A stretch of 64,000 bases of DNA from an uncultured Ectothiorhodospiraceae bacterium (lineage in GTDB: Bacteria; Pseudomonadota; Gammaproteobacteria; XJ16; Halofilaceae): assembly GCA_913055615.1 (NCBI GenBank), contig CAJXKK010000007.1:44183-108182 (forward strand), in the 5' to 3' direction. Below, piece by piece: positions 8,991 to 17,792 of the stretch. The position numbers were made by a program, and so were the translations under genes. Under the pieces are notes generated by a model that saw only the letters and a program-made list of their open reading frames with translations, made no database searches and was not told where the DNA came from. The first letter of the stretch is position 1. Every line of letters begins with the position of its first letter.

Positions 8991-10556
8991 CTAGCGCACG
9001 ATCCCCTGATTGCGCGCCATCTCATAGGCCGCCTGCGGCCCCGTCCACAGCGACGGCAACAGCACCAGCGACACCGGAATGGCGGTGATCACGATGAACT
9101 GCTGCAGCGCGCTGATCTGGCCAGCCCCCATGTAGAGGAGGATACCGGCCATCACCGCCAGCGCGATGCCCCAGAAGGCCCGGACACCGGTGTTCGGGTC
9201 ATCATGTCCAGAGGCCACCATCGAAATGGTGTAGCTCATGGAGTCGCCCGTGGTAGCCACAAAGATCGTGGTCAGGACCAGGATGAGGAACGCCATCAGG
9301 CCACCGAGCGGCAACGCCTGCGCGACCGTCAGGGTAGCGACGTCGAACTGGAAGTTGGTCAACGCCTCCTGCAGATCGATCGCGCCGTTGATCTGGTAGT
9401 AGATCCCGGAGCCGCCCAGCAGCGTGAACCACACCGTGGTCACGATCGGGGCGGCGACAGCGACGGCCAGGATCATCTGCCGGATGGTGCGCCCGCGGGA
9501 AATACGCGCCACGAACAGGGCCATCAGCGGCCCGTAGCCGAGGAACCATGCGAAGAAGAACACAGTCCACCACTTCATCCACCAGCCGGGCGCCGTCTCG
9601 GTCGTCATCGTCGACATGGCGAAGAAGGACGAGATGTACTCGCCGAATCCCTGCGTCCACGCGTTCACGAGGAACAGCGTCGGACCGAAGATGAAGATGA
9701 ACGCGGCGATCCCCATCGCGAGAAACACATTGAGCCGACTGAGTATCTGGATACCGCGATGGATACCGGTGACCGCCGACGTCACGTAGATCGCGCCAAG
9801 GGCAATGAGGACCACGAGCTGGGTCCCGAAGGTATCGGGCAGACCGAACAGGACGTTGGCACCATATGCGACCTGGGTCGCGAGGAAGCCGATCGGGCCG
9901 ACCGTGCCGGCGACCACCGCGATCACGCAGACCGAATCGACGATACCGCCGAACGCGCCCTTCATGACCCGGTCACCGAATATCGGATACAGCAGCGTGC
10001 GCGGCTGCAGCGGCTGGCCCTTGACGTAGTGCGCGTTCACGAGCACGAGGCTCGTCAGCGAGCCAAGAATCGCCCATGCGAGGAATCCCCAGTGCATGAA
10101 CGACTGGGCCAACGCACCCTTGATCGCTTCGGCAGTGCCCACTTCGGCATCGAAGGCCGGCGGCGTCTGGGCGATAAAGTGATAAACCGGCTCACCAGCA
10201 GCGAAGAACACGCCACCACCGGCCAGCAACGTACAGAGGATGATGGATATCCACTTGAACGTGCTCATCTCCGGCTTATCGAGATCCCCCATAACCGCGC
10301 TGCCGGCCGGGGAGATGCAGACCGCGAGAGCGATGAAGAAGGTCAGCAGGAGCAGCAGCTGGAAGAAGGATCCAAGGTACTGCGCCGTCCACGTGAAGCC
10401 GCTGCTGACGACTGCCGACAGCAGATCCACGTCATAGACGGAAAATGCGACAAAAAGAAGGACGAACCCAACGCTGATACTGAGCACCCACGGGTCACCC
10501 AGACCCGCGTTCATACCCGCACGATGCGGATCATTCGAGCTGTTTCCGTTACTCAT
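8991..10556 (-). CDS. BCCT family betaine/carnitine/choline-type transporter
   Basis: A 521-residue secondary transporter with about 12 membrane helices that imports quaternary amines or related zwitterions. The family signature is clear in WWTVFFFAWFLGYGPLMALF followed by VARISRGRTIR. Both tails are short, so the long charged osmosensing tails of BetP-like members are absent; this fits a catabolic uptake system more than an osmoregulated one. It is the third gene of an operon read aldehyde dehydrogenase, dipeptidase homologue, transporter, with 38 bases separating it from the dipeptidase gene. The substrate is unknown; betaine-like compounds are likely from the family and the surrounding demethylation genes. 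Confidence 0.92.
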   Translation of the reverse strand: MSNGNSSNDPHRAGMNAGLGDPWVLSISVGFVLLFVAFSVYDVDLLSAVVSSGFTWTAQYLGSFFQLLLLLTFFIALAVCISPAGSAVMGDLDKPEMSTFKWISIILCTLLAGGGVFFAAGEPVYHFIAQTPPAFDAEVGTAEAIKGALAQSFMHWGFLAWAILGSLTSLVLVNAHYVKGQPLQPRTLLYPIFGDRVMKGAFGGIVDSVCVIAVVAGTVGPIGFLATQVAYGANVLFGLPDTFGTQLVVLIALGAIYVTSAVTGIHRGIQILSRLNVFLAMGIAAFIFIFGPTLFLVNAWTQGFGEYISSFFAMSTMTTETAPGWWMKWWTVFFFAWFLGYGPLMALFVARISRGRTIRQMILAVAVAAPIVTTVWFTLLGGSGIYYQINGAIDLQEALTNFQFDVATLTVAQALPLGGLMAFLILVLTTIFVATTGDSMSYTISMVASGHDDPNTGVRAFWGIALAVMAGILLYMGAGQISALQQFIVITAIPVSLVLLPSLWTGPQAAYEMARNQGIVR

Positions 10557-10594
10557 ATCTACCCCCGTTTCGGGTTATCGTATAAGCCGACGCT

Positions 10595-11584
10595 TCAGAC
10601 CGCCGGTTGCAGGGCGTCGTCGAGGAAACGAAGCCAGTTACCACCCATGATCCCGTCGACCTCGGCGTTACTGAACCCCCGGTCCCGCAGGCCCCGGGTG
10701 ATATTCGGGAAGTCCGCGGACGTGCGGAACCACGGCAACGGATCCGGCCAGCTGGGCCGCTCGACCGAGCCTTCGCCGTAATCCATGACCTTCGACCAGT
10801 TGCCGTTGCGCATCCACTGCAGCACCTCGACCGGCTGATCCTGACACAGATCCGTGCCGATCCCCAGGTGTTCCGCACCCATCACATCGGCACTGCGCGC
10901 TATCATTTCCGTAAATTCGTCGATCCCGGTCCCGGATCCATTCCGGAGATGGAACGGATAGCAGCTGAACCCCATCAGCCCGCCACTCTCGGCCAGCGCC
11001 AGCATGACCTTTTCCGACTTGTTCCTGCTGGTGTCGTGATAGAACTGCGGATTGGCATGCGACACGACCACCGGGCGCTCGGACAGCCGGATCGCCTCCA
11101 GCGTCGAGAATTCCGCGCTGTGAGACATATCGATCACCATCCCGACACGGTTCATCTCGGCGATCACCTGGCGTCCGAAGCGGCTGATGCCCGGGTCCGT
11201 GTCCTCGAAACAACCGGCGCAGATAAGCGACTGATTATTGTACGAGAGCTGCATGATATGCACGTTGAGCCGCTTGAGGATAGCCACCATATCGATGTCG
11301 TCCTCAATCGGCGAGCAGTTCTGCAGGCCGACAATGATACCGGTTTTACCGCTCTCCCGCGCGTGTCTGATGTCGTCGGCGGTTTCCACCGGCATGATCA
11401 GGTCACTATGGGCCTCGAACCGCCGGTTCCAGTCACCGATATTCGACAGGAGTTCGCGTGCATTCTCCCAGTACGTGGCGGTGACATGGACCGCATCGAT
11501 CCCGCCGGCCCGCATCTGCTCGAATACCTCGCGGCTCCAGTTGCAGTACTGGAGCCCATCGATTACCGCGGTGTCATGCGCCAT
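10595..11584 (-). CDS. M19 (membrane dipeptidase) family protein
   Basis: A 329-residue TIM-barrel protein of the renal-dipeptidase family. It resembles the dipeptidase-like gene found beside the dimethylglycine demethylase genes in Pseudomonas, including the opening IDGL and the segment GRQVIAEMNRVGMVIDMSH. The usual N-terminal zinc pair H-x-D is replaced (IDGLQYCNW), whereas the later histidines (DMSHS, VVSHANP) remain, so the metal site is altered and peptidase activity is doubtful. No signal peptide, so it is probably cytoplasmic. It lies nine bases after the aldehyde dehydrogenase gene and before the BCCT transporter, suggesting a role in using the imported compound. Confidence 0.85.
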   Translation of the reverse strand: MAHDTAVIDGLQYCNWSREVFEQMRAGGIDAVHVTATYWENARELLSNIGDWNRRFEAHSDLIMPVETADDIRHARESGKTGIIVGLQNCSPIEDDIDMVAILKRLNVHIMQLSYNNQSLICAGCFEDTDPGISRFGRQVIAEMNRVGMVIDMSHSAEFSTLEAIRLSERPVVVSHANPQFYHDTSRNKSEKVMLALAESGGLMGFSCYPFHLRNGSGTGIDEFTEMIARSADVMGAEHLGIGTDLCQDQPVEVLQWMRNGNWSKVMDYGEGSVERPSWPDPLPWFRTSADFPNITRGLRDRGFSNAEVDGIMGGNWLRFLDDALQPAV

Positions 11585-11593
11585 GGATCCGCC

Positions 11594-13039
11594 TCACATC
11601 GCCCGCATATAGGAGGTCTTGACCTCGGTATAGAACTCGCGGGCGTACTGCCCCTGCTCCCGCGGTCCGTAGCTGGACTCGTTGCGGCCACCGAACGGGA
11701 CATGGTAATCCGTGCCCGCGGTCGGGAGATTGATCATCACGCAGCCGAAGCGCGCGTTGCGCTTGAAGTGCATCGCGGGGCCGAGGGAGCGGGTGACGAT
11801 CCCTGCGGTCAGCCCGAAGCGCGTGTCGTTCAGGGTCGCGAGCGCCTCGTCGTAATCGCGCACCTTGATCACGCAGGCGATCGGCCCAAACATCTCTTCC
11901 TGATTGACCGTCATCCGGTTGTGGCTGCCGGTAAACAGGGTCGGCTGCAGGAAATACCCCTCGGTGTCGCGGGTGACCCGCTCGCCACCGAAGGCGAGCG
12001 TGCAGCCCTCCTCCTTCGCCTTCTCGATCCAGGCGAGATCCTGTTCCAGCTGATTGGCGTCGACGACCGGGCCGACCTCCGTGCCCTCTTCGAGCGCATG
12101 GCCGACTTTCGCTTTCGACAGCCGCTCAACCAGCGCCTCGACGAAGCGGTCGTGAACCCCCTCGGTGACGATGATGCGCGAGGAGGCCGTGCATTTCTGA
12201 CCGGTGCCGGAGTAACCGCCGCCGAAGGCGCACTGCACCGCAGTCTCGATATCGGCGTCGTCGAGGACGACGAGCGCATTCTTCGAGCCCATCTCCATCT
12301 GCACCTTGGTCAGGTTCTGCATCGCCTTCGCGCCGACCTGCTTGCCGGTCTCCACGGATCCGGTGAAGGTCAGGGCATCGACGTCGGGCGACTCGACCAG
12401 GGTATTGCCGACCTGGCTGCCGCGGCCCATAACGAGATTGAAGGTCCCCGGCGGCAGATCCTGGCGGCTGATGATCTCGGCGACCTGCGTGGCGCTGTAC
12501 GGCACGAGATTCGCCGGCTTCCAGATCACCGCGTTGCCGAAGGCGAGCGCAGGCGCGATCTTCCACACCGGCGTCGCCATCGGGAAATTCCAGGGCGAGA
12601 TGACGCCGACGACACCCATCGGCTCCCGCCAGGTCTCGACCTCGATCCCGGGCCGGACCGAATCCGCCGTATCGCCCATCTGACGATGAACCTCGGCCGC
12701 GTAGTAATGGAAAAACTGACCGGACCGATACACCTCGCCCTTGCCCTCGGCGAAGGGCTTGCCCTCTTCCCGCGCCAGCTCGCGACCGAGCTCGGCGGCA
12801 CGCTCCATCAGTTCCGTGCCGATCGCGAGCAGTGCGTTATAGCGATGCTCGAGGCCCTTGGCGTACCACTGAGGCTGGGCCGCGCGGGCCGCGGCGATCG
12901 CCTCGCGGGTCTGCTCCGTCGACGCCTGCGCGAACTCGCCCAGGCTGTCCGATATATCGGACGGATTGACATTGCTGACGGTCGACTCGCCGTCGACCCA
13001 TTCGCCATTGATAAAGTTGCGGTAGCGCGCTTCGGCCAT
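11594..13039 (-). CDS. Aldehyde dehydrogenase family protein
   Basis: A 481-residue NAD(P)-dependent aldehyde dehydrogenase. The catalytic Cys is in GQKCTASSR, the general-base Glu in MEMGSKN, and the cofactor loop and oxyanion Asn region in SPWNFPMATPVWK. The sequence is closest in feel to alpha-ketoglutaric semialdehyde dehydrogenase-like enzymes, but the aldehyde cannot be deduced. It is the first gene of the operon that continues with the M19 protein and the BCCT transporter, and it is divergent from a LysR gene, which suggests substrate-induced expression. Full family length, no anomalies. Confidence 0.9.
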   Translation of the reverse strand: MAEARYRNFINGEWVDGESTVSNVNPSDISDSLGEFAQASTEQTREAIAAARAAQPQWYAKGLEHRYNALLAIGTELMERAAELGRELAREEGKPFAEGKGEVYRSGQFFHYYAAEVHRQMGDTADSVRPGIEVETWREPMGVVGVISPWNFPMATPVWKIAPALAFGNAVIWKPANLVPYSATQVAEIISRQDLPPGTFNLVMGRGSQVGNTLVESPDVDALTFTGSVETGKQVGAKAMQNLTKVQMEMGSKNALVVLDDADIETAVQCAFGGGYSGTGQKCTASSRIIVTEGVHDRFVEALVERLSKAKVGHALEEGTEVGPVVDANQLEQDLAWIEKAKEEGCTLAFGGERVTRDTEGYFLQPTLFTGSHNRMTVNQEEMFGPIACVIKVRDYDEALATLNDTRFGLTAGIVTRSLGPAMHFKRNARFGCVMINLPTAGTDYHVPFGGRNESSYGPREQGQYAREFYTEVKTSYMRAM

Positions 13040-13151
13040 GGTTCCCCCTTGTACTCGGTCCCGTCATCCTGGAACACTGCACCCCAAAAGAACAATTATT
13101 AAGAAAAATGCTATGGTAAATTAAACTTATGATGCGCGGAGAGTGGGCAAG
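13040..13151. promoter_or_regulatory. Divergent promoter region, aldehyde dehydrogenase operon / lysR
   Basis: A 112-bp gap between divergent genes with a markedly AT-rich core (about 13085-13130, containing AATTATTAAG and GGTAAATTAAAC) in otherwise GC-rich DNA. This is the expected place for both promoters and the LysR-family binding site; I could not fix a unique -35/-10 pair. Confidence 0.5.
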
Positions 13152-14069
13152 ATGGTCCCCGACGTCAAACTCCAGCAGCTGCGGTATTTCGTGCTGGTGG
13201 CGGAGCTCAAGAGTTATCACGCGGCCGCGGAACGGGCGGCCCGAACCCAGCCCGCGATCTCGCTCGCGATCCGTGAGCTGGAACACCGGCTCGGTGAGAC
13301 CCTGTTCGAGCGCGGCAACAAGACCGAACTGACCCCCTACGGCCGTCACTGCTACCCCCACGCAAAAGCGCTGCTCGAGCATTACGGCCGGGTAGTCGAT
13401 CAGATGGCCCTGGCCGCGGAGAAGCGCATCGGGCGCGCGTCGATCGCCTGCGTCCCGTCGTTCGCGAGCCAACTCCTGCCACGCATTCTCGACGCCTTTG
13501 CCTCGCGCTATCCGGATGTCCAGCTGAGCGTGGAAGACGACACAGCCCATAATGTGCAGCGGCGAGTCCTCCAGCAACGCGTCGATTTCGGTGTCGCCAG
13601 CCAGTGGGAGCTCGATCCCAATCTGGATTTTCAGCCGTTACTGCAGGATCAGATGGGGCTGGTGTGTCGGCGCGACCATCCACTCGCCCGGATCGACCGC
13701 GCGCTCGCATGGGCGGACTTGGCCGGGCATACGCTCATTACCAACGGCACGGTGCGCCTGCTCGATGGAACGCCGGCGCAGCACGCCATGGCCGGGGCGC
13801 AGTTCTCGGTGTCCAACATCATCTCTCTGCTGGCGACGCTGCGCGCGGGCATCGGGGTCACGGCCCTGCCCGAACTGGCACTGGCGGACGATGACCCCGA
13901 GCTGTGTTTCCTGCCGCTTAGCGCGCCCCACGTAGAACGCGAGATCGGCCTGCTGACGCCACGCCGACAGAGCCTGTCACCGGCGGCGGCGGCCCTGCGT
14001 GACACCATTCTTGAGCTCCAGGCGGGTAACCGCGATCCGGGTCAGGCGTCCCCGAGCGGCACCGATTGA
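13152..14069 (+). CDS. LysR-family transcriptional regulator
   Basis: A 305-residue regulator with an N-terminal winged helix-turn-helix (LQQLRYFVLVAELKSYHAAA through AISLAIRELEHRLG) and a periplasmic-binding-like effector domain from about residue 90. I chose ATG 13152, preceded by GGAG, over GTG 13143. It is divergent from the aldehyde dehydrogenase/M19/BCCT operon and most likely controls it in response to the imported compound or an intermediate; this is inference from position. Confidence 0.9.
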   Translation: MVPDVKLQQLRYFVLVAELKSYHAAAERAARTQPAISLAIRELEHRLGETLFERGNKTELTPYGRHCYPHAKALLEHYGRVVDQMALAAEKRIGRASIACVPSFASQLLPRILDAFASRYPDVQLSVEDDTAHNVQRRVLQQRVDFGVASQWELDPNLDFQPLLQDQMGLVCRRDHPLARIDRALAWADLAGHTLITNGTVRLLDGTPAQHAMAGAQFSVSNIISLLATLRAGIGVTALPELALADDDPELCFLPLSAPHVEREIGLLTPRRQSLSPAAAALRDTILELQAGNRDPGQASPSGTD

Positions 14070-14101
14070 CCGCGCCATTCAGGTGCCCTAAATTGCTGAG
14101 C

Positions 14102-14674
14102 ATGAAGGATAAACTCAAAACCGGAGACGCCCTGCTCGTGGTCGACGTGCAGAACGACTTCTGCCCCGGCGGTGCGCTCGCCGTGCCGGACGGGGATACC
14201 GTCGTGCCGGTCCTCAACGCCTGGATAGAGGCCGCCCAGGCCGCGGGCATACCGGTCATCGCTTCACGCGACTGGCACCCGGCCGATCACTGCAGTTTCG
14301 ACGACCGCGATGGGCCGTGGCCGCGCCACTGCGTGCGCGAAACCCCCGGTGCAGCGTTCCACCCGGATCTTGACCTGGCAGACGATGCGATCATCGTCAG
14401 CAAGGGCCGGGACCGCGACCGGGACAACTACTCGGCCTTCGATGACACAGGACTGGCCGATCGTCTGCATGGACTGGGTGTACAACGCCTGTTCGTCGGG
14501 GGTCTGGCCCAGGACGTCTGCGTCAGGGCGACCGTCCTCGATGCCTGCGAGGCGGGCTTCGATACCCACCTGATCCGCAACGCCACCCGTGCCGTTGACG
14601 TGTCGCCCGGTGATGGTGATCGAGCCCTGGAGGCCATGCGCGCCGCCGGCGCCTGGATCGAAGATACCGCGTGA
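14102..14674 (+). CDS. pncA: Nicotinamidase
   Basis: A 190-residue isochorismatase-fold hydrolase that deamidates nicotinamide to nicotinate for NAD salvage. The catalytic triad is visible: Asp15 in VVDVQNDF, Lys101 in VSKGRD and Cys140 in AQDVC. The metal site residues Asp57, His59 and His63 lie in SRDWHPADH. The gene ends in a 4-base GTGA overlap with pncB, so hydrolysis and the next salvage step are cotranslated. An upstream TTG in frame is less likely than the ATG used here. Confidence 0.95.
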   Translation: MKDKLKTGDALLVVDVQNDFCPGGALAVPDGDTVVPVLNAWIEAAQAAGIPVIASRDWHPADHCSFDDRDGPWPRHCVRETPGAAFHPDLDLADDAIIVSKGRDRDRDNYSAFDDTGLADRLHGLGVQRLFVGGLAQDVCVRATVLDACEAGFDTHLIRNATRAVDVSPGDGDRALEAMRAAGAWIEDTA

Positions 14675-16044
14675 ACACGCGGAGCGGTCACAGCGGAACG
14701 GCGCCCTCGGCCCTGTTCACGGACCTGTATGAACTTTCGATGGCCCAGGCCTATGTCGCCGATGGCCAGAACGAGCCGGCATCGTTCGAGATCTTCTATC
14801 GCGATCCGGGGCCGCAGCGCGGGTATGTCCTCGCGGGCGGTCTCGAGGCAGTCCTGTCGGCCCTCGAGGGCTTCGCCCTGCGTGCGGATGAACTCGAATA
14901 TCTCGCGGACACGGGCCTTTTCAGCGACGCCTTCATCGAGTGGCTGCGCGCGGTCCGCTTCGACGGTGAGGTCGACGCGATGCCCGAGGGAACGGCCGTG
15001 TTCCCGAATGAGCCGGTGCTGCGGGTAACCGCACCGCTGCCGGTGGCCCAGATCCTGGAGACACGTGTCCTCAACGCGGTCCATTACGATTCGCTGGTCC
15101 TGACCAAGGCGGCCCGGATCGTTGATGCTGCCGGTGGCCGCGGCGTGGTCGACTTCGGCGCCCGTCGGGCCCACGGCTTCGATGCCTCCGTGGCGGCGGC
15201 GCGGGCCAGCTGGATCGCGGGCTGCGGCGGGACTTCGAACATGGTCGCCGCACAGCGCTATGGGCTGCCGGTGGTCGGCACCATGGCCCATAGCTACGTC
15301 GAGGCCTTCGCTGACGAGCTGAGCGCTTTCCGGGCATTCGCCGGCCACTATCCCGAGACGACGCTGCTGGTCGACACCTACGACACGCTCGGCGGAGTCG
15401 AAAACGTACTGCGTCTGGCGGACGAACTCGGCAACGACTTCCGGGTCCAGGCCATCCGGATCGACTCCGGCGATCTCGACGCACTCAGCCGAGCCGCGCG
15501 CGAACGGCTCGATACCGCCGGTCATACAGATATCCGGATCATCGTATCGGGCGGTCTCGGCGAGCAGCGCATAGCCGAACTGGTCGCCTCCGGGGCACCC
15601 ATCGACGGCTTCGGCGTCGGCACGGACCTGGTCGTGTCGCGCGACGCACCCACGCTGGACTTCGCCTACAAGCTGGTGAGCTATGCCGGTGAGCCGCGCA
15701 TGAAGGTGTCCCCAGACAAAGTCAGTCTCCCGGGGGCCAAGCAGGTCTTCCGCCGCTGGGCCGACGGCCTGTTCGCGGGGGATACGATTGCGGGGAGCCG
15801 CGAGGCATTGGCCGGCGAACCGCTGCTGCAGCCCGTGATGCGGGGCGGGCGACGGCTGGATCCACCCGAGAGCCTGAGCACGATGCGCGAGCGCGCCGGG
15901 AATCAGCGCGCCGCGCTGCCGCGGCGCCTGCGCGAGCCCGTGCCTACGGGGGAGTCGTACCCGGTTGCGGTCAGTCAGGCCCTGCGGCGGGAGACCGAAC
16001 GACTGCGCGCGGCCCATCAGCCGGTGACTCCCGACGAGCACTAG
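14671..16044 (+). CDS. pncB: Nicotinate phosphoribosyltransferase
   Basis: A 457-residue enzyme that joins nicotinate to PRPP, giving nicotinate mononucleotide. It opens with LFTDLYELSMAQAY and carries DFGARRAHG (residues 161-169) and the conserved histidine in GTMAHSYVEAF (His207), which is phosphorylated in the family. It starts at a GTG that overlaps the pncA stop. The C-terminal 70 residues are Arg-rich and variable, as usual. Its stop codon is the first edge of a MITE-like repeat. Confidence 0.94.
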   Translation: MNTRSGHSGTAPSALFTDLYELSMAQAYVADGQNEPASFEIFYRDPGPQRGYVLAGGLEAVLSALEGFALRADELEYLADTGLFSDAFIEWLRAVRFDGEVDAMPEGTAVFPNEPVLRVTAPLPVAQILETRVLNAVHYDSLVLTKAARIVDAAGGRGVVDFGARRAHGFDASVAAARASWIAGCGGTSNMVAAQRYGLPVVGTMAHSYVEAFADELSAFRAFAGHYPETTLLVDTYDTLGGVENVLRLADELGNDFRVQAIRIDSGDLDALSRAARERLDTAGHTDIRIIVSGGLGEQRIAELVASGAPIDGFGVGTDLVVSRDAPTLDFAYKLVSYAGEPRMKVSPDKVSLPGAKQVFRRWADGLFAGDTIAGSREALAGEPLLQPVMRGGRRLDPPESLSTMRERAGNQRAALPRRLREPVPTGESYPVAVSQALRRETERLRAAHQPVTPDEH

Positions 16045-16204
16045 CAGTCTGTCGGACTTAGGGCATCGTAGCGAGGCGAGTGGGAATCGAGGCCAGATTT
16101 TCGATCATCCGAGGAGAATAGTGGTGACTATTTGACGAGGAGGATCGGGAATATGGACCGATTCCCACTTGCCGCAGTAGATGAGCCTAAGTCCGACAGA
16201 CTGC
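16044..16204. mobile_element. MITE-like inverted-repeat element
   Basis: A 161-bp element bounded by inverted repeats GCAGTCTGTCGGACTTAGG and its complement. A second complementary block (GAGTGGGAATCG near 16077 and CGATTCCCACTT near 16159) continues the symmetry inwards. It has no coding capacity and sits between convergent pncB and ybaK. The left end overlaps the last base of the pncB stop. No target duplication is clear. Structure fits a non-autonomous transposable element. Confidence 0.75.
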
Positions 16205-16224
16205 CAGGAGCCGGTCCGGGCAGA

Positions 16225-16692
16225 TCAGCCGACTTCGACGACCTCGCCTGCAGTCGCGCGGATCAACTCGGGCAGCGTCAGCGAGAAAACGGTTTGCGGC
16301 GTACCGGCCGCGGCCCAGATCGTGTCATAGCGTTGCAGCCGCCGATCGATCAGGGTCGGGAGATCATGATTGTGGCCGAAAGGCGGCACGCCGCCGATCG
16401 CGTAGCCGGCGGTGTCGCGCACGAAGCGGGCGTCCCCGAGCGCTGCGGGGCCACCGACGCGCTCGCCGATCCGCGCTTCATCGACGCGGCCATCGCCCGT
16501 GCCAAGGACCAGCAGCGGTGCCGCCCCGGGACCGGAGAACACGAGCGACTTCACGATGGCGCCCGTGTCACACCCGAGCGCCGCGGCCGCGTCATCCGCC
16601 GTGCGGGCGCTCGCGTCGAGCTCGACGATGGTATCGGCCAGCCCCCGCGCCAGCAGGGCGGTCCGGAGCCGTTCGACGCTTTTGCCCGCCAT
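16225..16692 (-). CDS. YbaK/EbsC-family aminoacyl-tRNA editing protein
   Basis: A 155-residue stand-alone editing-domain protein, related to the ProRS insertion domain, which hydrolyses mischarged aminoacyl-tRNA. Visible family features are the conserved lysine segment GAIVKSLVF, the loop LVLGTGDGRVD and the GYAIGGVPPFGH strand with its conserved GGVPP. Its start codon shares a base with the dsbB stop (TGATG), placing it in the run mtnA, gcvR-like, dsbB, ybaK. The exact tRNA substrate is unknown. Confidence 0.88.
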   Translation of the reverse strand: MAGKSVERLRTALLARGLADTIVELDASARTADDAAAALGCDTGAIVKSLVFSGPGAAPLLVLGTGDGRVDEARIGERVGGPAALGDARFVRDTAGYAIGGVPPFGHNHDLPTLIDRRLQRYDTIWAAAGTPQTVFSLTLPELIRATAGEVVEVG

Positions 16693-17195
16693 CAGAACAG
16701 GCGCCGCTCCACGGGACGGAACAGCTGCACCAGGGCGATCAGCGTCAACACGACGAACAGGAACAGCGTCCAGGCGGGAATCGAGAACCCGAGGAATTGC
16801 CACTGGATATCGGCGCAGGAACCCGAGCCCCGCAGCACCATATCGACGACCTGCCCGAGCGGGAAGTTGTCCAGCATATAATCGAGGCTGCCGCCACAGG
16901 CGGGCACCTGATGGGCCGGCAGGCTCTGCAGCCACAGGTGGCGCCCGGCGACCGCCAGCCCGAACGCCAGCGGTATCAGCGTGAGGCCGGCATAGACGCG
17001 GCGGCCGTTGCCGCGCGGACCATGCAGCGCGGCCAGCAGGAACACTACGCCCGCCGTAGAGAACGCCACCCGATCGAGTATGCACAGCGGACACGGCTCC
17101 AGATCGAGGCGCATCTGCAGCCAGAGGATCCCGTACGCGAGCGCGCCGAAACAGACCGCCGCGCCGACGGCATTCAGCGTCCGCTCGCCCACCAT
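16692..17195 (-). CDS. dsbB: Disulfide bond formation protein DsbB
   Basis: A 167-residue four-helix inner-membrane protein that reoxidises periplasmic DsbA and passes electrons to quinone. The first redox pair is CPLC (Cys35/Cys38); the second is Cys100 and Cys127 in the periplasmic loop. The loop spacing and helix pattern match DsbB. It overlaps the flanking genes by TGATG arrangements on both sides, so it is translated as part of an operon. No dsbA is in the window. Confidence 0.93.
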   Translation of the reverse strand: MVGERTLNAVGAAVCFGALAYGILWLQMRLDLEPCPLCILDRVAFSTAGVVFLLAALHGPRGNGRRVYAGLTLIPLAFGLAVAGRHLWLQSLPAHQVPACGGSLDYMLDNFPLGQVVDMVLRGSGSCADIQWQFLGFSIPAWTLFLFVVLTLIALVQLFRPVERRLF

Positions 17196-17725
17196 CAGGC
17201 GCGCTGCCACTCGGTCGACAGCTGGAGCTGACTCGCGGTATTGCGGATCGCGGCGATGCAGGCATCCGCCCGGCCCTCGGGGAGCCACACGGCAAGCCGG
17301 ATGACGTAGGTGGAACCGCTGCCGCTGGGAATGCGCTCGGCGTTCAGGCGCACGATATTGGCATCGTAATCACTGAACACCTCGGTCAGGCGCGTGACCA
17401 GACCGGGCTGGTCATCGCCACGGATCGTGATGCGATGGGTGATCCGGGCTGAGGGACCGTGGACGGGCGCGATGTCGAACTCGTCGACCCGGATATCCGC
17501 CCCTTCGAGTTCCGGCAGCTCCTTCAGCCGCTGTTCGATCTCGGCGATCCCGACCGGCACCGGCTCCTCGACCACCACCGTAAATTCGGCGCCGGTCCCG
17601 AGTACGGCGAAGGTCGTATCCCCGAGATTGAGGCCGAGATCGAACAGGCAGCCGGATACGGCCGAGACCAGACCGGGCTCGTCGCGGGCGAACAACTGGA
17701 TCAGCAGGCTTTTCCGGGCCGTCAT
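17195..17725 (-). CDS. ACT-domain protein, glycine cleavage repressor GcvR-like
   Basis: A 176-residue protein made of two ACT domains (about 8-80 and 95-170), each opening with a ligand-binding stretch (ARDEPGLVSAVSGCLFDLG; GDDQPGLVTRLTEVF). This is the architecture of GcvR, which senses glycine and restrains GcvA. In a region rich in glycine and sarcosine metabolism a glycine-sensing role is attractive, and a GcvA-like LysR gene lies at 33670. That link is inference. It is cotranscribed with dsbB and ybaK. Confidence 0.8.
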   Translation of the reverse strand: MTARKSLLIQLFARDEPGLVSAVSGCLFDLGLNLGDTTFAVLGTGAEFTVVVEEPVPVGIAEIEQRLKELPELEGADIRVDEFDIAPVHGPSARITHRITIRGDDQPGLVTRLTEVFSDYDANIVRLNAERIPSGSGSTYVIRLAVWLPEGRADACIAAIRNTASQLQLSTEWQRA

Positions 17726-17792
17726 GCAGCACTGTCCTCCTTATGAGGTATAGATCTTACGAGTCCACCCCGACCCTGTCGACCACGGACGA

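Noticed and set aside
8727..13102. Long plus-strand frames opposite BCCT, M19 and aldehyde dehydrogenase genes
   Set aside because: The minus-strand genes are unmistakable; the plus-strand frames are shadows.
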